Positions 43,345-55,660 of a stretch of DNA of 64,000 nt are shown in pieces. How positions within the stretch are numbered: the stretch's first letter is position 1; the number at the start of each line of letters is the position of its first letter. A program made the position numbers and the translations under genes. This DNA is from Haemaphysalis longicornis. Taxonomy: Eukaryota > Arthropoda > Arachnida > Ixodida > Ixodidae. The notes below the pieces were generated by a model. The model ran no database searches, was not told the origin of the DNA, and was given only the letters and a program-made list of their open reading frames with translations. The stretch lies in the NCBI GenBank assembly GCA_013339765.2, contig CM023450.1, positions 193,633,589 to 193,697,588 on the forward strand. Reading direction: 5' to 3'.

Positions 43345-43424
43345 CTCCATTTACGCTATTATAACGACTACAGGTGGAGCTCCCGCCAAATCTGCATTTT
43401 CGGGGAAATGCAGGGCGTTAAACA
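43345..43424 (+). repeat. Dispersed ~80-bp repeat, copy 1
   Basis: Shares blocks such as CCGCCAAATCTGCATTTT and AATGCAGGGCGTTAAACA with 46030-46100 (there CCGCCAAATCTACATTTT and AATTCAGGGCATTACACG), in the same orientation. Confidence 0.6.
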
Positions 43425-44540
43425 GTTCGCCACGAAAACCAAACCAGAAACGAGGAACGAAAAAAACGGAATTTTTGGCCGGAACTAAAACGAAAACGTA
43501 ACGATATTTATTACATCGTTCAAGAGCGAAACCGAAAAAAAAATTTCGGTTTTGGTTAGAGTGGCAATTTCATGTGTTTCAGGATTCATTCAATTTCCAT
43601 TCAGCGAAATGGGAAATTGCCGTCGATTCCTTGCATGAAATCGTCTTTAGTCTTGCTGCCTGCTTCCATACTCTCTCCGTTTGTGCCGATAGGCGCGCTG
43701 CTGAGGTCCATGCCTGAGGTCCACGAGATGCCACGGGCATCTGGCTTCGATGCAGACGTCGCGGCATTATTTATTTATTTATTTATTTAGTTTAATAAAA
43801 TACCCACATTATCCCTACGGCATTGTTTAGGGGGTGTGATACATAAAGAAACGAATATTCTAAAACACGACGTAAGAACAAGCAGCAAAGCGTACAACCT
43901 TTTGCATACACCACTAGCAGCGCAAAAAGCAGATTACAACCGCACACTCAATGCAAACAGCTACAAGTCATGTTGCACTTGTAAGGAAGTGGTTCCAGAG
44001 CGCAGCGGAAAATATTTCATAAGGAGCGCGGAAGCAACAATATCGGGCAGGGCACTCCTATCTATTATAGTATTTTAGAAAAATACGCTTGCAATGCGGA
44101 AGTGCGCAATAATTATTCACCAATTTTCGTGGTGTTATCCCTTCGTTCGAATATATACGGTGGAAGGGGGGGGGTGGTTGCTGAAGCTACTGATGTTAAT
44201 CCATTGCTACATACTCGCACACAATCTCTGGGTTTTTCAGTGTTCCGTGAAACAGACCGTTTTAAACTTTCAACAGTAAGGTCACAACTATACGAGTTTT
44301 TCAAAACTTATATTTTCAAAAAATTATTAAGCATCACTTCATATTCTTTTACGTAATTTCACAATTCTCAATACTTTTTAACAATTTCATAAATATCAAT
44401 TTTTCGCGCGCAAACACGAACCGTTATGAATCGTAACGAACCATTATTTTTTTTCGTTACGGAGCTGAAACGAAACGAAACTTTTATTTATGGAACGAAA
44501 CAGAAACCGGAACGAAAAAAATTCGTTCCGACACCCTGCT
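43412..44540. mobile_element. hAT-like non-autonomous element, ~1.1 kb
   Basis: The right end (complement) reads CAGGGTGTCGGAACGAATTT, and the left part is dense in AACGAAA/GGAACGAAA motifs (43430-43560) mirrored in the right subterminal part (44400-44530). The organisation parallels the element at 17825-19953 (CAGTGTGTCGAACCG end). The exact left end is uncertain because a dispersed repeat overlaps it; it may begin at 43412 or about 43425. The interior has an ATTT repeat at 43768-43790 and no transposase. Its right end touches the coding sequence of the SWIM exon. Confidence 0.55.
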
Positions 44541-45902
44541 TAAAACCTTCGGCTTGCCAGAGGGCGAGTAGGTGCACAGCAGCCAGGATGTGACTCCATG
44601 CTCCACTGCAACCCGCCGGGCACTCGCACGCTGCCTCCACAATCGCCCCACTGTCCGTCTCAAAGGTGAGGCAAACAACATAGGGCCGGCCACTTTTCTT
44701 TAGGGAGCGAAAGCAGCTGCTGAGCACATGGATGAGGCCCAACCTGCAAGAACAGAGAGAGTAACAGTAAATAGCACTCAGGGAAGAACAGGACTATTCC
44801 GCTACAGTTTATGGTAAAGGGACAGAGCACAACGAAGTGGCCGCAAGGAACCGACTCAAAATGACCAGATTTTGTGTCTTGCTTAATTAACACTGTTGCA
44901 AGGGCAATAATCTACACCTCAAACAGCAATGATGTCAAAATTGTTTGTCAAGTTCGAGCGTGCAAGTATCTCTGCATGCTTTGTTAATGCATTTTCAAGA
45001 AACGGAAGTTTAAATTTTAAAACCATCACCGTGGGTAATGATACCAGTACCCGCATAGTCGTGTTCGTCATAACTTAAGCAAGCAATCATATGATTATCT
45101 GGAACTCACTTACAGAACCTTTCGAGATAAACAGGTAAACATTCGGGCTATACCGATGACACATCGAATTAAAAATCTTCTATTTCAGTGAGTTCGAGCT
45201 AACGAAGTTTTACTGTATTATCTATTCGTGCACACCAAAAACATGCGCTTTAGAAACAAACACAACACCCCACCGCCACAAAAAGGAGAAGAAAGAAAAA
45301 CAAACAGATTTTTGCGGCAGAACAAGCGCAATAAATAATAAAAACACAAAAGAAAATTCAAGGTGTATGTGCGCTTTTGTAGTTGACTTCGCCGCAAAGG
45401 GCGATTGCTTTAAGGCAAACGCGCGGGCGGACGACCATCACAGAAAACGGCCGCAACCTTTCCGTAAACATCTTCGCCAAAAATGATCCCGTAAATTCGA
45501 TGTACAGCATTTGAAAATACCTAATCCACCCACTAGCGGTACGGTCTGGCGATTGTTGCTTTCCTGTTTCGGGGTTACTGCAACAGGGTCGCCGCTACGC
45601 ATTTGCATGGTAAACAACGGTGAGCAAAGGGCTATACAAATGCTGATACCGGTTAACTCGCGTCAAGTAAAATACAAAGAAGGATTTACTTACTGCGAGT
45701 CGCACGTGTTTGTCCGCACCGATGAAGGCGAGCAATGCGCCTTGGTGGCTAGGCGGCATGCGCTGCTCCGCTGCTGCTCGGATGGTTTTTTGGCGCGGCA
45801 CCCCGAGTGGTATGAGTCTTCAGACACAGTCGGCAGCGCAGACAAGTTCTTCGTCCACAATCCGTGGTCGGGAGCCGGAAAATGCCGTACAGTTTGAGCC
45901 AT
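44541..45902 (-). CDS. SWIM zinc-finger protein fragment, two exons
   Basis: Predicted as exon 1 = 45902-45694, intron = 45693-44744, exon 2 = 44743-44541 (complement). The ATG at 45902 has purine at -3 and G at +4, and an in-frame stop lies two codons upstream. The intron starts GTAAGT and ends in a long pyrimidine tract plus TTGCAG. The frame is kept (a CAG codon is split two plus one). Exon 2 carries CFRSLKKSGRPYVVCLTFET and then CECPAGCSGAWSHILAAVH, a SWIM-type CxC...CxH finger in which the third ligand is Trp (TGG) instead of Cys. SWIM fingers bind DNA or protein partners; the partner is unknown. The reading frame meets the hAT end right after AEGFK, so the gene is probably truncated. 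Alternatives are a fragment of a SWIM-containing transposase, or a decayed member of a tick gene family. Confidence 0.5.
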
Positions 45903-46029
45903 ACCGCGTTACCGTCCCCTACTCTTCCACAGTAAACAATACGAGACTTCCCGATCAGCGCCCGTACCAATATGGCCGACGGTCTCACTTACATCAGTGT
46001 TGCTAGATCACCAAGCAATTTTGCATAAG

Positions 46030-46100
46030 GTATATCGTGACGATTAAACGTGGAACTTCCGCCAAATCTACATTTTTGTGGAAATTCAGGGCATTACACG
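46030..46100 (+). repeat. Dispersed ~80-bp repeat, copy 2
   Basis: Second copy of the repeat at 43345-43424, lying just upstream of the SWIM exon 1 region on the other side of the gene. Confidence 0.6.
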
Positions 46101-47050
46101 ATCCTGGTTGTTGGGACACTCCGCAAAAAAGGCCAAGCATTAAAAGAATTGACTGTGGAGAGCTTGGTCGGAGAAGAGAGAGAGGGAGCCTCTCTCTCGG
46201 AGAAGAGCCTTGAAGACAAAACAGAATAAAGGAAACAACTCTGAAAAGTTGTAATTGTTGCTATTCCTTCGTAGCACATGACCAATTGTGGGATTGGCCC
46301 GTAATCGAGAGCTTTGAGGGAGTAATGTTCCCGGTCACAAATTTCACAACACCTGTGAATTTGATGTGTAAATGTTGTATATTAGCGCGTAACCTTGATA
46401 CATGAACGTGATATCACGGGGGTAGGACAGGTGCACAGTATCCTCGCAGAACCCGATTCTTGGGAGGCTGTGGCGTGTTCCAGTCTGCTTTCTGACGTAA
46501 TTCACGCACTAAGACGAACAAATGAAAGAGAAGAAACTGACGGAAACACGGTATAGCGGAAAAGAAGCCGGTCGAAATAATACGTGCCAAAAGACAAAGA
46601 AACAAAATCGAGAAAAAGGGGCAAGTACAATGAATCAGTAAAGACGTTTTTAATAACCATCGCCAGACTTTCGCCTTCAGAGCGCTTAAGCCTATTTCAG
46701 TGCCCCGAGGAAATTTTGTATCAAAAAGCGGACGGAGGGTTTCGATAACGGAACACGGAGCAGCAATTATTTTTAATGTGGTGCGCTTCTATCACCAGCT
46801 TTCTTTTTTTTTCCAGTCTGCCATAGTCACGTGATTTAATTGTGTGCCACTGATTCCCTAAACTGCTAATGACGAAAACGTTTAAGCGAAAAGCTCTTAT
46901 GAACGCCTCAAATAAAAATTAGTGAATGTTGTAGTGAAATGCAGTTTTAATAATGTAAAGCGCAATAAAGTAAATTAGTTAGATTTGCTTGCCCCCCATG
47001 GTCACAAGTGCAACAGGAGCGTGAGAGAACGCACTGAAAAATTCGCCACG
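46101..47050. other. No recognisable gene
   Basis: Purine-rich and AT-rich sequence with a short self-complementary GGGAGCCTCTCTCTCGGAGA stretch near 46180. No domain or RNA gene seen. Confidence 0.45.
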
Positions 47051-47051
47051 C

Positions 47052-49215
47052 CGTAGTCACGCATCCTTGGAGCGTGCTGCCCTGAGCCGCTTAGGTCATC
47101 TCAATAATCGGCAAAGAGCATGAATCGCATATTTAAAGAGTTTGAACCCCGCCTCGAAATATTATTTATGAGCTTATTTTTATTGCCACCGCTCGGCATT
47201 GGCCGAGCTTAGCTAAACCTCGGGCCTTCTGGAATAGCACCTCTGGTTTGAAGTTCGACCTTGGGCATCGTCCAACCACATCGCCTCTCGAATACGCGTC
47301 ACTGGTGTTAGCTGTTACGCCCGCAGCGAAATTCCCATGGCATTCTTTCTTCTTTCAGGCTTTATAAAAAAATGCTGCTTTATCGACCCGGCAGACGGTG
47401 AAAGGTGTTTTTATTTGCGCCAGTTTATGCAGTGCACACAATAACAGGAGTATGACATATTCACTTCAGTGACCCTTTAAGCGCGTTGAACACTACGACG
47501 ACCGCAGACGACCGGAGGGCGCAATGGCGCGTTTCAGCAGAACTCCTGCCCTCGGGTTTCTCGCCTGCTATTAGTAAGTTTAAGCTTATTTAACAGCTCT
47601 GAATGCTGTCCCCAGTATAAGATTCATCAAAACAATACAACCACCATCCAATTGTAGGTTAGCTGTACCTGCCTGCCAGGTCTTCGTGGCCCGTCATCCC
47701 AGATTGATGTTCTAGGGCCTAGTGTGAAATGAAGGTAAAATACGTCTGTCCGTAATCAGTTCATTTGGTCGTTCTCCATATCGGCATTGATGTATCGAAG
47801 CGGTTGTACTCGTTCGCGAACTCAATGCTATCGATTTATTTTCACGAAGACTGCATTCCCAATCGAAAGCCATTCAAAGGTATGTTTGTACAGTCCTGGC
47901 AGCCATTTTTTAGACTGTCGTTATCAATAACCTGGAAACGAGACTTTCAGTGATGCGGGTTGAAACATCCCGACCTGCCGAACTCAGATTCGCTCCTGGC
48001 GTTCATACTGTTCCGAGGACTACTCAGACACAGTTGGCGCAAAGGGCGTTTCAAAGGCTGGTGGGAGGTCTGATAGGCGAACTTTATCTACGCCATAAGA
48101 TGATAAGAACGGTTTTTTTTTCTTTTAGCAGTACTGAACCATAATGTTTTGGATATCATTAGAGGTGTCTAAGGGGCATATCCTCCTACGGGTACGTGCC
48201 ATGTACCGGTTGAGGGCCTTGAAGAAGAAGAACAGATACAGGGCGACGACGCATCGTTCCTCTTGTGAAGGTGAGCTCTCCTTAATCTGTTTCCATGTAG
48301 CAATGTTGCTATTATCCTTATGCTAATGTACTTATCACATCATAGCTTCACGAACTTGTATCAAAGTAGGTCTCGTTGACTACCAATTTTTGTAGGCCGT
48401 CCACTACTTCGTGCTGTTGCTTCAAGTTGTATGGTAACTACTGGATGCGGCTGATTGTTCGGCCCTTTGCATGGGCGGCTGAGCAAGAAACACATCTGAC
48501 GCAATAAGGCGTAATTGAAGCTTTATCGAAGACTGGTAACACCCGCGGTGTTAGCACTGAACGACTGCATGAATGAAAGGCGAGGCAGCACAATCAGAAC
48601 GCTCCCGGTCATTAGTGAAACGGTGCCGGCAGGGCTTGTGGTCCCAGGAAAAAGCCTTATAAAAGTCAGGAGCCGTCAGCGAACATATGTACACAAAACA
48701 TTCGGAGCAATCTACAGCGTAAATTTATTACGTGGTCGAGGTAGGAAATGAGCGAAAAAGACCTCGGGAATTAAACCATATCGGCTCGTATTCCATGGAA
48801 TCTAATGATATGCTAATAGACAATAAATAATAAGAAACACTTGTTTTGTCAGCCTAGATAATAGAGTGAAAGCCAAGATTTCGTGCTGAAAGAAAACGCC
48901 TACGCAGAATCACCAGATTGAAGGTTCGGGGCAGTACTGTTAATTGCTAAAAATAGTTTCACAGAGAGTATACAATTATGAGAGAACATGGCACACTCAG
49001 GGTTGCCCACGGCACGTACCACAAACATAGCCGAATCCAGCTGCATACGATTGTTTTATTGGTTGCGCATTCTGGTATTCTTACCAGAAAATAGTGAACT
49101 GAACCGTAAATACGAAGAGGCAGATACGAATCGAATCGCCCCATATTTCTTTATTCGTTACCTTCTCACCACTGTGCATCGATCATTATTTCGGACATAA
49201 ACACTTTCATTCGAG
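47052..49215 (+). repeat. Unidentified 2.2-kb direct repeat, copy 1
   Basis: Aligns from end to end, in the same orientation, with 61816-63975. Paired landmarks include ACGTAGTCGCGCATTCTTGG-type sequence (47056 and 61820), CTGCATTCCCAATCGAAAGCC (47851) with the 62631 counterpart, TTTTAGCAGTACTGAA (48123 and 62901), GGGCGACGACGCATCG (48241 and 63013) and a block near 49075 with 63832. The copies differ at roughly one base in five with many small indels. No domain is recognised. A segment with an acceptor-like TTTTCTTTTAG (48118-48128) and donor-like GAAGGTGAGC (48267-48276) looks like an exon, but its reading frame is not conserved in copy 2. Confidence 0.75.
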
Positions 49216-49794
49216 TTTTTAAGGATTTATGCTTATTACCTAGACACAGTAAATGCCTTTGTAAGCGCTTATACCTTTGATTGCCCCTAATAAAAAAAAT
49301 TTACAGTGAGAAATGAGGGAAGATGGAAGTAATGAAAAGAGCGCTCCGGAGGAGACGCAAGAAGGGAGAGCAAACCACTTGCGAAACTCCTTGTCTCGCA
49401 AGCGCGCGCCTCTCCTTCTTGCGGTCCGTGCATCGTGCTCTTTTTGTTCCTTCAATTATGTACCCAATTTCAACAACTCGGAGAGGAGCGACGGCCGAAA
49501 GAGAGATTACACGGACATGCAGAACCTGTGTATTCCCCAATTTTCCTGTGCATCTCATTTACCGCGCTTTAAATATTCCGATACAATGAAGTAGTAGATC
49601 CTAATTTTCCTGTTGTTTCTTCTGAACTGGCCCTGCGAATATGGGTCGCTTCTTTTGTGCCGGAGATACTATGTTACTTTCACCAAGCTGTATGAGCGAA
49701 AGCGAAGTAGCGATAAACATTCTGCAAACCTTCCAAACAGAAATCAACAAGTTTAGGTTTTACACGCTGGGGCCGGAAAAAGTTTGATTTATTG
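49216..49794. other. No recognisable gene
   Basis: Contains overlapping short open stretches at 49313-49594 on the plus strand and 49240-49558 on the minus strand; neither has a recognisable domain. Confidence 0.4.
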
Positions 49795-49930
49795 TAGGGT
49801 TTAACGCGCCGACGCAACGCAGGCGATGAGGCGCGCCGTAGTGGAGGGCTCCGGATTAATTTCGATCACCTGGGGATCTTTAACGTGCGCCGAAATCTCG
49901 CACACACGGGCGTTTTTGCTTTTCGCCTGC
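49795..49930. repeat. Abundant tick interspersed repeat (SINE-like)
   Basis: GGGTTTAACGCGCCGACGC, then GGCGCGCCGTAGTGGAGGG, CTCCGGATTAATTTCGATCA and CCTGGGGATCTTTAACGTGC match a repeat I recall as very common in tick genomes and transcripts. Recognition is from memory. Here only its central part is present, without the tRNA-like right side. Confidence 0.6.
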
Positions 49931-50435
49931 CGGAAAAAGTAACCATCGTTAGAGCAGCAAATCTGTGTTGGGAATATTAAATTAAAAAAACATCCGCGCG
50001 TTTCGTGCAACGCAGGAATGGATGATAAAATTTAGTTTTCCCTTAAAGTTTTACAAACGTTTTTGTTTCATTTCTTTTTAGAATGTTTTAGTGATATCTT
50101 CGAAAAATATAGCACGACGAAGACAAATTTTAGGCAGGAGGTTCACTACTTCAGGGGCACTCGCCTCGTTGCGGTCCTATAGGACTTTGTCATTTCTGAC
50201 CCACGAGCTTAAAAAGCATCGTGTACTTATACGAAAAGTTTCACGAATCCATCAAAATGTTTCGTTCGCTCCACTGAGAAATGTAGCACGTGTTTACTGG
50301 GGAGATAAATAAACAAGAAATGGATTTTAGTTTATCTCGCTTTCATTAGATGGCGCTAGCGGTCTTGCATGTGCGAGTTGTATCTTTTTATTTGAGTCCA
50401 TAAGTGACTCATATAAAAAATAAGCAAACTAAGGC

Positions 50436-51150
50436 ATCATGGTACACAGCGCAGGGAACGATACAAGGAGCAGAAAGACACGGGACGAGCGCTGTATTGA
50501 CAACTGAATGTTTATTAGGACAGAAAAATAGAAACTACAGAGATGCGCGCGCTTCATAAGCACATTGCAAAAAATAAAAGTGGAAAGAAGAAAGTGGAAA
50601 GTGGGCATTATCATGTCTCCAAACAATTGGCCTCACAATCAAGCAGCGCAAGTGACGACGCACTAACCCATGCGTCAAGATGCTTACGGAAAAGCTTCGG
50701 CAATTTCTCTTGTGCGAGAATCACTGTGCACAAAGTTGACGGTGGTGTGACCAAATTCCGGACGGCCGCAACACGTGGAGCAACGGGCCGACGAATGTGT
50801 TCAAGGCACTCTTTTTAACGAGCTCTCATGCTCGCGATGACACATTGAGGCAGCGCCACCTCTGCCCAACATACACTTTGCTACACAACACAGGAAAGGA
50901 GTACACCATATTTCTTTTACACGGAACAAACTGGTTGTGGTGTTTTACAGCACACGCATTGCTCAGGCGCAAGCCCTACCCTCCTGACTTGTCCATTCTA
51001 GCACAAAGGTTCTGCAGCTTATTCCTGACCGAGATGGTGACGTCAACATTATATTTATTTGCAATCTTCTTCATGTGATGGGAGATGCCATGGAGGTACG
51101 GTATGACCGCGAGTGAGCCGCGGAGACTGAGAGTTCCCGGTGTTTAGAGA
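50436..51150 (-). pseudogene. Penelope-like element C terminus with GIY-YIG, minus strand
   Basis: From about 51120 downward: VIPYLHGISHHMKKIANKYN, NKLQNLCARM, then VVYSFPVLCSKVYVGQRWRC (GIY and YVG strands near 50910-50850), and after a frame change REIAEAFPKHLDAWVSASSL near 50690. A tail with AATAAACATTCAGTTG and ACAGCGCTCGTCCCGTGTC ends at about 50436. It lacks the reverse transcriptase. The tail is of the same general type as those at 41964-42104 and 52346-52475 but a different subfamily. Confidence 0.75.
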
Positions 51151-51462
51151 AATGTGTTAGCGCTCTTTCAGGTTGTAAGAGCAAGCGTGCCAGCACGGTA
51201 CCTGTTGGCTCATTGGTGAACTGTAATTCATAATGCTGGTGTATTTTCGACCGTGGCAAGTGAATTTGTGCGCCGTTCGAAGCGGCTTTTGAAGCGAAAC
51301 ACGCCGATATAAGATTTATCCTCGGTGAGTGACGTTTTCGAAACTTATTGGAGATTTTCGAAGCGACCACGCCGAACAACTGCCAGGCCTAGCGGGCTAG
51401 GCCTCACGCCCGGCTAGTTGGTGGGGACGGCCTTGTCCAGTGCATCCTGACCGAGGTAGAAA

Positions 51463-53735
51463 TGGCGGAAAGGCACGGTAAATCACTCCCGAGGAAGCGT
51501 TGGAGGACCGGAATGGAACGATGCTGCTGCGAAAACGCGTAAACCGAGATCAGGAATTGCAAGTATCTCACAACGTTGCTCACGCGGACGCCGGCACGCA
51601 GGTCAGCAGCCGCACTGCGGACGCCAGAGGGACACTCAAAGGCCTGGCTACGGCATCCCGCCTTCCCCGATTACCTAGGAAACACGTCCGAATCATCGTT
51701 CCGCCAGCGCGACATCCTTGATGTGGGAAAAGTGAAACACCACGATTGTGACATGCATTCGTACAGATTGTCGACTTTTCTCCTGAAGCAGCGAAAGGCG
51801 ACATCATATGCCCCAACGGGTACCAAAACGTCCCTTTTGCAATGGTATCAGAGGGGAATGCCCAAGCGTACTCCAGGTTACAGCACATTCAACTCGACAG
51901 CCAGATCTCTCCGATGGCCTCATACCTTGCGACCCCCGACAACACAAGGGAGTCGTTCGCGGCATCGACGCGAGCCTCAGCGCACTATGGCTGTAGCGGC
52001 CCCACCACCGCTGTCCTCTCGGTTTCCTCCGGGAAACGGGTGCCAACTTGTACCTGTAGGACCTTATGCCAAAGGGCATACTATCGCAATAAAAAACCTC
52101 AACTGCACTAACGATTCGTGAACGAACGGAATCCGACCATATTGGAAGTAAAGAAAATCAAGACATCGCAGACGATGGTGCAACTTTTCTACGGAATGCG
52201 AGTGTCTCGCCACGTCATGATCGGGGTCTACATGGTCCGCTGTTCGTTGTTCAAGAGACAGAACGATGTGTGCTACACGTACGGTCAACCCGGTTACCAA
52301 GCAGATCAACAGAATGGAAAGCTGGGCTAGTTGGTATCCGTCCCTCCTAAACAGCGCTTGACAAAACGACGACAAGGAAGACGGGGCACAAGACGGCGCT
52401 GACTATCAACAATATCTTTATTCGGAAGAAAACACACATCTATACAATCATGCACCACACGTGTCTCTACGTGTCTTTTTGCGGGGGAGTGGGCTACGAT
52501 AAGATTGCTGGCGCACCGCTGTGTAGCGATGACGTGTAGAGACGCGTATGGTGTATGATTGTATCTGTGTTTGTTTTCTCCCGAATAAAGATTTAGCTGA
52601 GAGTCAGCGCCGTCTTGAGTCCCCTCTTCCTCGTCGTCGTGTTGCCAAGCGCTGTTTAGGGTGTACCGCGCAGATGTGTGCGTGAACCCTAACACCGACA
52701 CCTCATAAAAACTTCGGACTCAAATTCCCCTCACATGAACATCCGTGTACTCCTAAATGAGCGATGTGCGCAGCCGCACACCCAACGGGCAGCAAAATCT
52801 GAAAACAACGCTTCTAGTTGCCTGTGCGTCATGCGTCAATGCCGACGGCAATGCAGCTGAAGCCTGCGCAGACCACAACGGCAGCTGAAGGAGCCAGTTC
52901 CGCCATCATAGCAGTGACATCACCTGTCGAGGCCGATCGTCCACGCCAGCAAGGCAACGCCGGAGCGCCCTCAGGAGAGAGCGCTCCCTCTCTCTCCCGC
53001 CAGTTGATGACGCAGCGTCTCCAATGGCCGATCGTATAACCACCACAGCCGCGCCCAGTCCATTCCACGGTTCCAATACGGGCACCCGTCTTAGTCCCGA
53101 GGAAGATCCGGACAATAGGACCTGATGACCTCCTCTTCGTGAGCGGACAAGGTCAAGGAGGGCACGACGCAAGATACGAAACAGGTAACAATAGGGCCTT
53201 TGCCAGAGCATGTGAACGATCCCAGGGTAAACAGGTTAGTCTCTGAGAATAGACAAATGTCGCCGAAACTTGATCACGTCACTCAGAAGCTAAAGCAGCT
53301 TATGCAAACATTTACTCAGGTTCAACTGGAAAGCGCTCGACTTAAAACAGAGAATGAGGCGCTAGGCGCGGAGGAAGTCTCACCCACCACATCTCCACAA
53401 GTAGAGGTTTCAGCTAAGGTAGCAAAGCGTAAGGATCCCCCGCCACACGATACTCCCGAAAGCACGTGGAATAAATGCTAACCACCCTGACACTCACTGA
53501 CAGAACAATGTCCGATGACACGGCCATGGTCTTCCAAAGATTCTCGGCAGTTGAAAACACTCTAGCAGCATACCCTTAGACAACTGCAACCTTAGAGAGC
53601 GCAAAACTCATTCATCGCCCAATCAGCCTCATAGCCTATCAATGGAAAAATCCAGCGGTCGGCCACTCGCGCGAACGGGCGTGACGGAAGCAACAGACCA
53701 TACCTACCAACATGCAAGCCGCCATTGAAGAACTA
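51463..53735 (+). pseudogene. ORF1 of the nested I-clade element, interrupted
   Basis: Start-like MAERHGKSLPRKRW at 51463. RLPRLPRKHVRIIVPPARHP near 51658 is a hallmark N-terminal stretch of tick I-element ORF1. ICPNGYQNVPF, then NERNPTILEVKKIKTSQTMV and VRCSLFKRQNDVCY lie up to 52290. The knuckle that should follow is damaged (CYTYGQPGYQAD, with Tyr in place of Cys and His) and split by the palindrome. Reading resumes near 52668. A coiled-coil-like stretch lies at 53200-53400 (LVSENRQMSPKLDHVTQKLK). ORF1 encodes the RNA-binding protein. Confidence 0.75.
52346..52660. repeat. PLE-tail palindrome (130-bp arms) in the I-element ORF1
   Basis: Left arm 52346-52475, right arm 52531-52660, separated by 55 nt. 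CCTAAACAGCGCTTG at the left outer edge is the exact complement of CAAGCGCTGTTTAGG at the right outer edge. Both arms contain CCGAATAAAGAT (in opposite senses) and the AGTCAGCGCCGTCTTG block, as in PLE tails elsewhere in the window. The left outer flank carries GGGCTAGTTGGTA, as at 41942. Confidence 0.85.
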
Positions 53736-53741
53736 ACATTT

Positions 53742-54830
53742 ATCATCATCATCACTAGCCTAACTACGCCCACTACAGGGCAAAGACCTCTCCCACTAAT
53801 CTCTAATTATGTCGGTCCTGTGCTAACTGCTACCAATTTATCCCCGCGAACTTCCTAAACGCATCTGCCCATCTACCTTTCTGCCACCCTCTCCCTGCTT
53901 GCCTTCTCTAGGGGTCGATTCTGTTACACTTAATGACGAACTGTTAGCTTGCCTTCGCATTACATAACCCAACCCACGTCCATTTCTTCTTGCTTTCTAC
54001 GAATATGTCGTTAACACGCGTTTAATCCGTGACGGACTCTGCTCTGTTCTTGTCCCTTATTGTTACCCCTATCATCTTCCGTTCCATTGCTCGCTGATTC
54101 ATCCTCAGTTTAAGTTGAAGCCTCCATGTTTCTGCGCCGTAGGTGAACACCGGTAAAATGCAGCTGCCAAACACTTTATATTTTAAGTGCAATGGTAGGC
54201 TGCCCCTCATTTTCTCAGAATGTATGCCCAATTCACCCGACCCCATTCTTATCCTTCTAATTATATCTACCTCATGGTTGGTATCAGAGGTGACAACTTG
54301 GCCTAAGTAGATATATTTGATTACCACTTCCACATCCTCACCCCCTATCGCAAACCGCTGTGCTGCCCCACGTTATTGATCATTACTATTGTTTTCTGCA
54401 CATTATTTTCAGGGACCAGGTTCTACTCTGTCCAGTGCGGTAAGCATGCTTTCCAAACACCCCCCACTCTCCCCCCCCCCCGAGTTACTTACCAAGGCAA
54501 CTTCATCAGCAAATCTGAGGTTCCTAGGGTATTTTTCAGTGACCCTTACTCCCACTTGTTGAAATCCAATGTTCTGAATACTTCTTGTAAACATGCTCGG
54601 AAAAACATTGGAGAGATTGTGTCACCTTGTCTAACGCTAAACAATATGGCAGTAGAACTGGGCCAGTTTGAAATAACGCAGAACCACGCTTCTACAATAG
54701 ATTGCAGCTCAGACAAGGAAACCGCCAGTCGCTTTATTACAACCCAACCTCCGCAACGCGCCGGTGTTACCTCGCTTTCGCACGGTAGTAACGCACAAGC
54801 CATGTCAACGCGACACTGCAACGCTTGTAA
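53742..54830 (-). pseudogene. RTE/BovB-like RT, 3' part, inserted in the I-element
   Basis: Minus strand. From about 54660: STAILFSVRQGDTISPMFF (RT motif B region), ACLQEVFRTLDFNKW, NLRFADEVALVSNSG (motif C, FADE), then EVVIKYIYLGQVVTSDTNHE, IIRRIRMGSGELG, VFGSCILPVFTYGAETW and ERKMIGVTIRDKNRAES. It ends at a TGATGATGATAAA tail at 53742. The 5' border is uncertain (54700-54830). It extends further 5' than the other RTE copies here. Confidence 0.8.
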
Positions 54831-54839
54831 GTCAGCAGC

Positions 54840-55660
54840 GATCCTTCCAAGGACACCAGCTTAATCTGGGCAACTCCTGTATCGAGGCAGTCATAGTTGG
54901 AATTATACCCAAGAGCCAGATGCGCGACCGGCGATTCATACCAAACGTCTCTGCGTACATTGTGATTATCAGCAATTTTTAAGGCTCTCATAACCCAAGC
55001 GAGTGTCCTATTTAACAACACATCGCTCATCATCGCTAGACACTTATACAAGTCACGAAGCAGGGGGATATCCACGACAAAAATCCAATGTCAAAGGGGA
55101 CAATCTTCTACAGGCAACCACAGACTGCTCCCTGCAACTACTTACAGACCCACAGTACCCAACGAGGATTGTACGTCAGTCCCGAAAGTCACCACACTGG
55201 ACGTTGCCCTCACCAAGAACATCACGGGTGGAACCTCGGCCAACCTCCATGAGAACTCCGGTAGCGACCACTACATAACCTCCGTCACGGTTCCTATTAA
55301 AACGCGCTCCAAATGGACCCTCAAAATCACAGATTGGGACGCTTTAAGGCAGCACCGCAACAGCGATCATACAACCTACGAGGACACAGCAAGTCTGTTC
55401 GCACAACTCAACGAAGACCTACAAACGAGACCTACCTAGAAATTAACCGTATGGACGCCCGCCTACCACATTTACTAGAGGCAAAGGAATCTATCCTCGC
55501 TCTCTGGAAAATGCAGCGTTTAAGCATACGCCTCCGAGGAAAGGTAGTCGAACTCAATGGAGAAATCAGCCGGCACTCGGAGGGGCTTGCACGAAAACAG
55601 TGGAAGGAAATGTGCGCCTTAATGGACGAGAGAATGGAGGTAGGTAGCCGATAGGACATC
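54840..55660 (+). pseudogene. ORF2 endonuclease end and linker of the nested I-element
   Basis: DCSLQLLTDPQYPTRIVRQS near 55116 and HWTLPSPRT near 55197 (an altered form of PDLTFTKNI) mark the C-terminal part of the endonuclease, expected to nick target DNA. A linker with MDARLPHLLEAKESILALWK, RKQWKEMCALMDERME follows to 55643. The N-terminal endonuclease motifs are missing. Confidence 0.7.

Noticed and set aside
49240..49594. Overlapping open stretches on both strands
   Set aside because: Both strands are open over the same DNA without recognisable domains, so neither is supported.
51500..52121. Independent host gene suggested by a 181-codon open stretch at 51576
   Set aside because: The neighbouring frames contain recognisable I-element ORF1 sequence, so the long open stretch is partly out of frame with it and is explained by the element.
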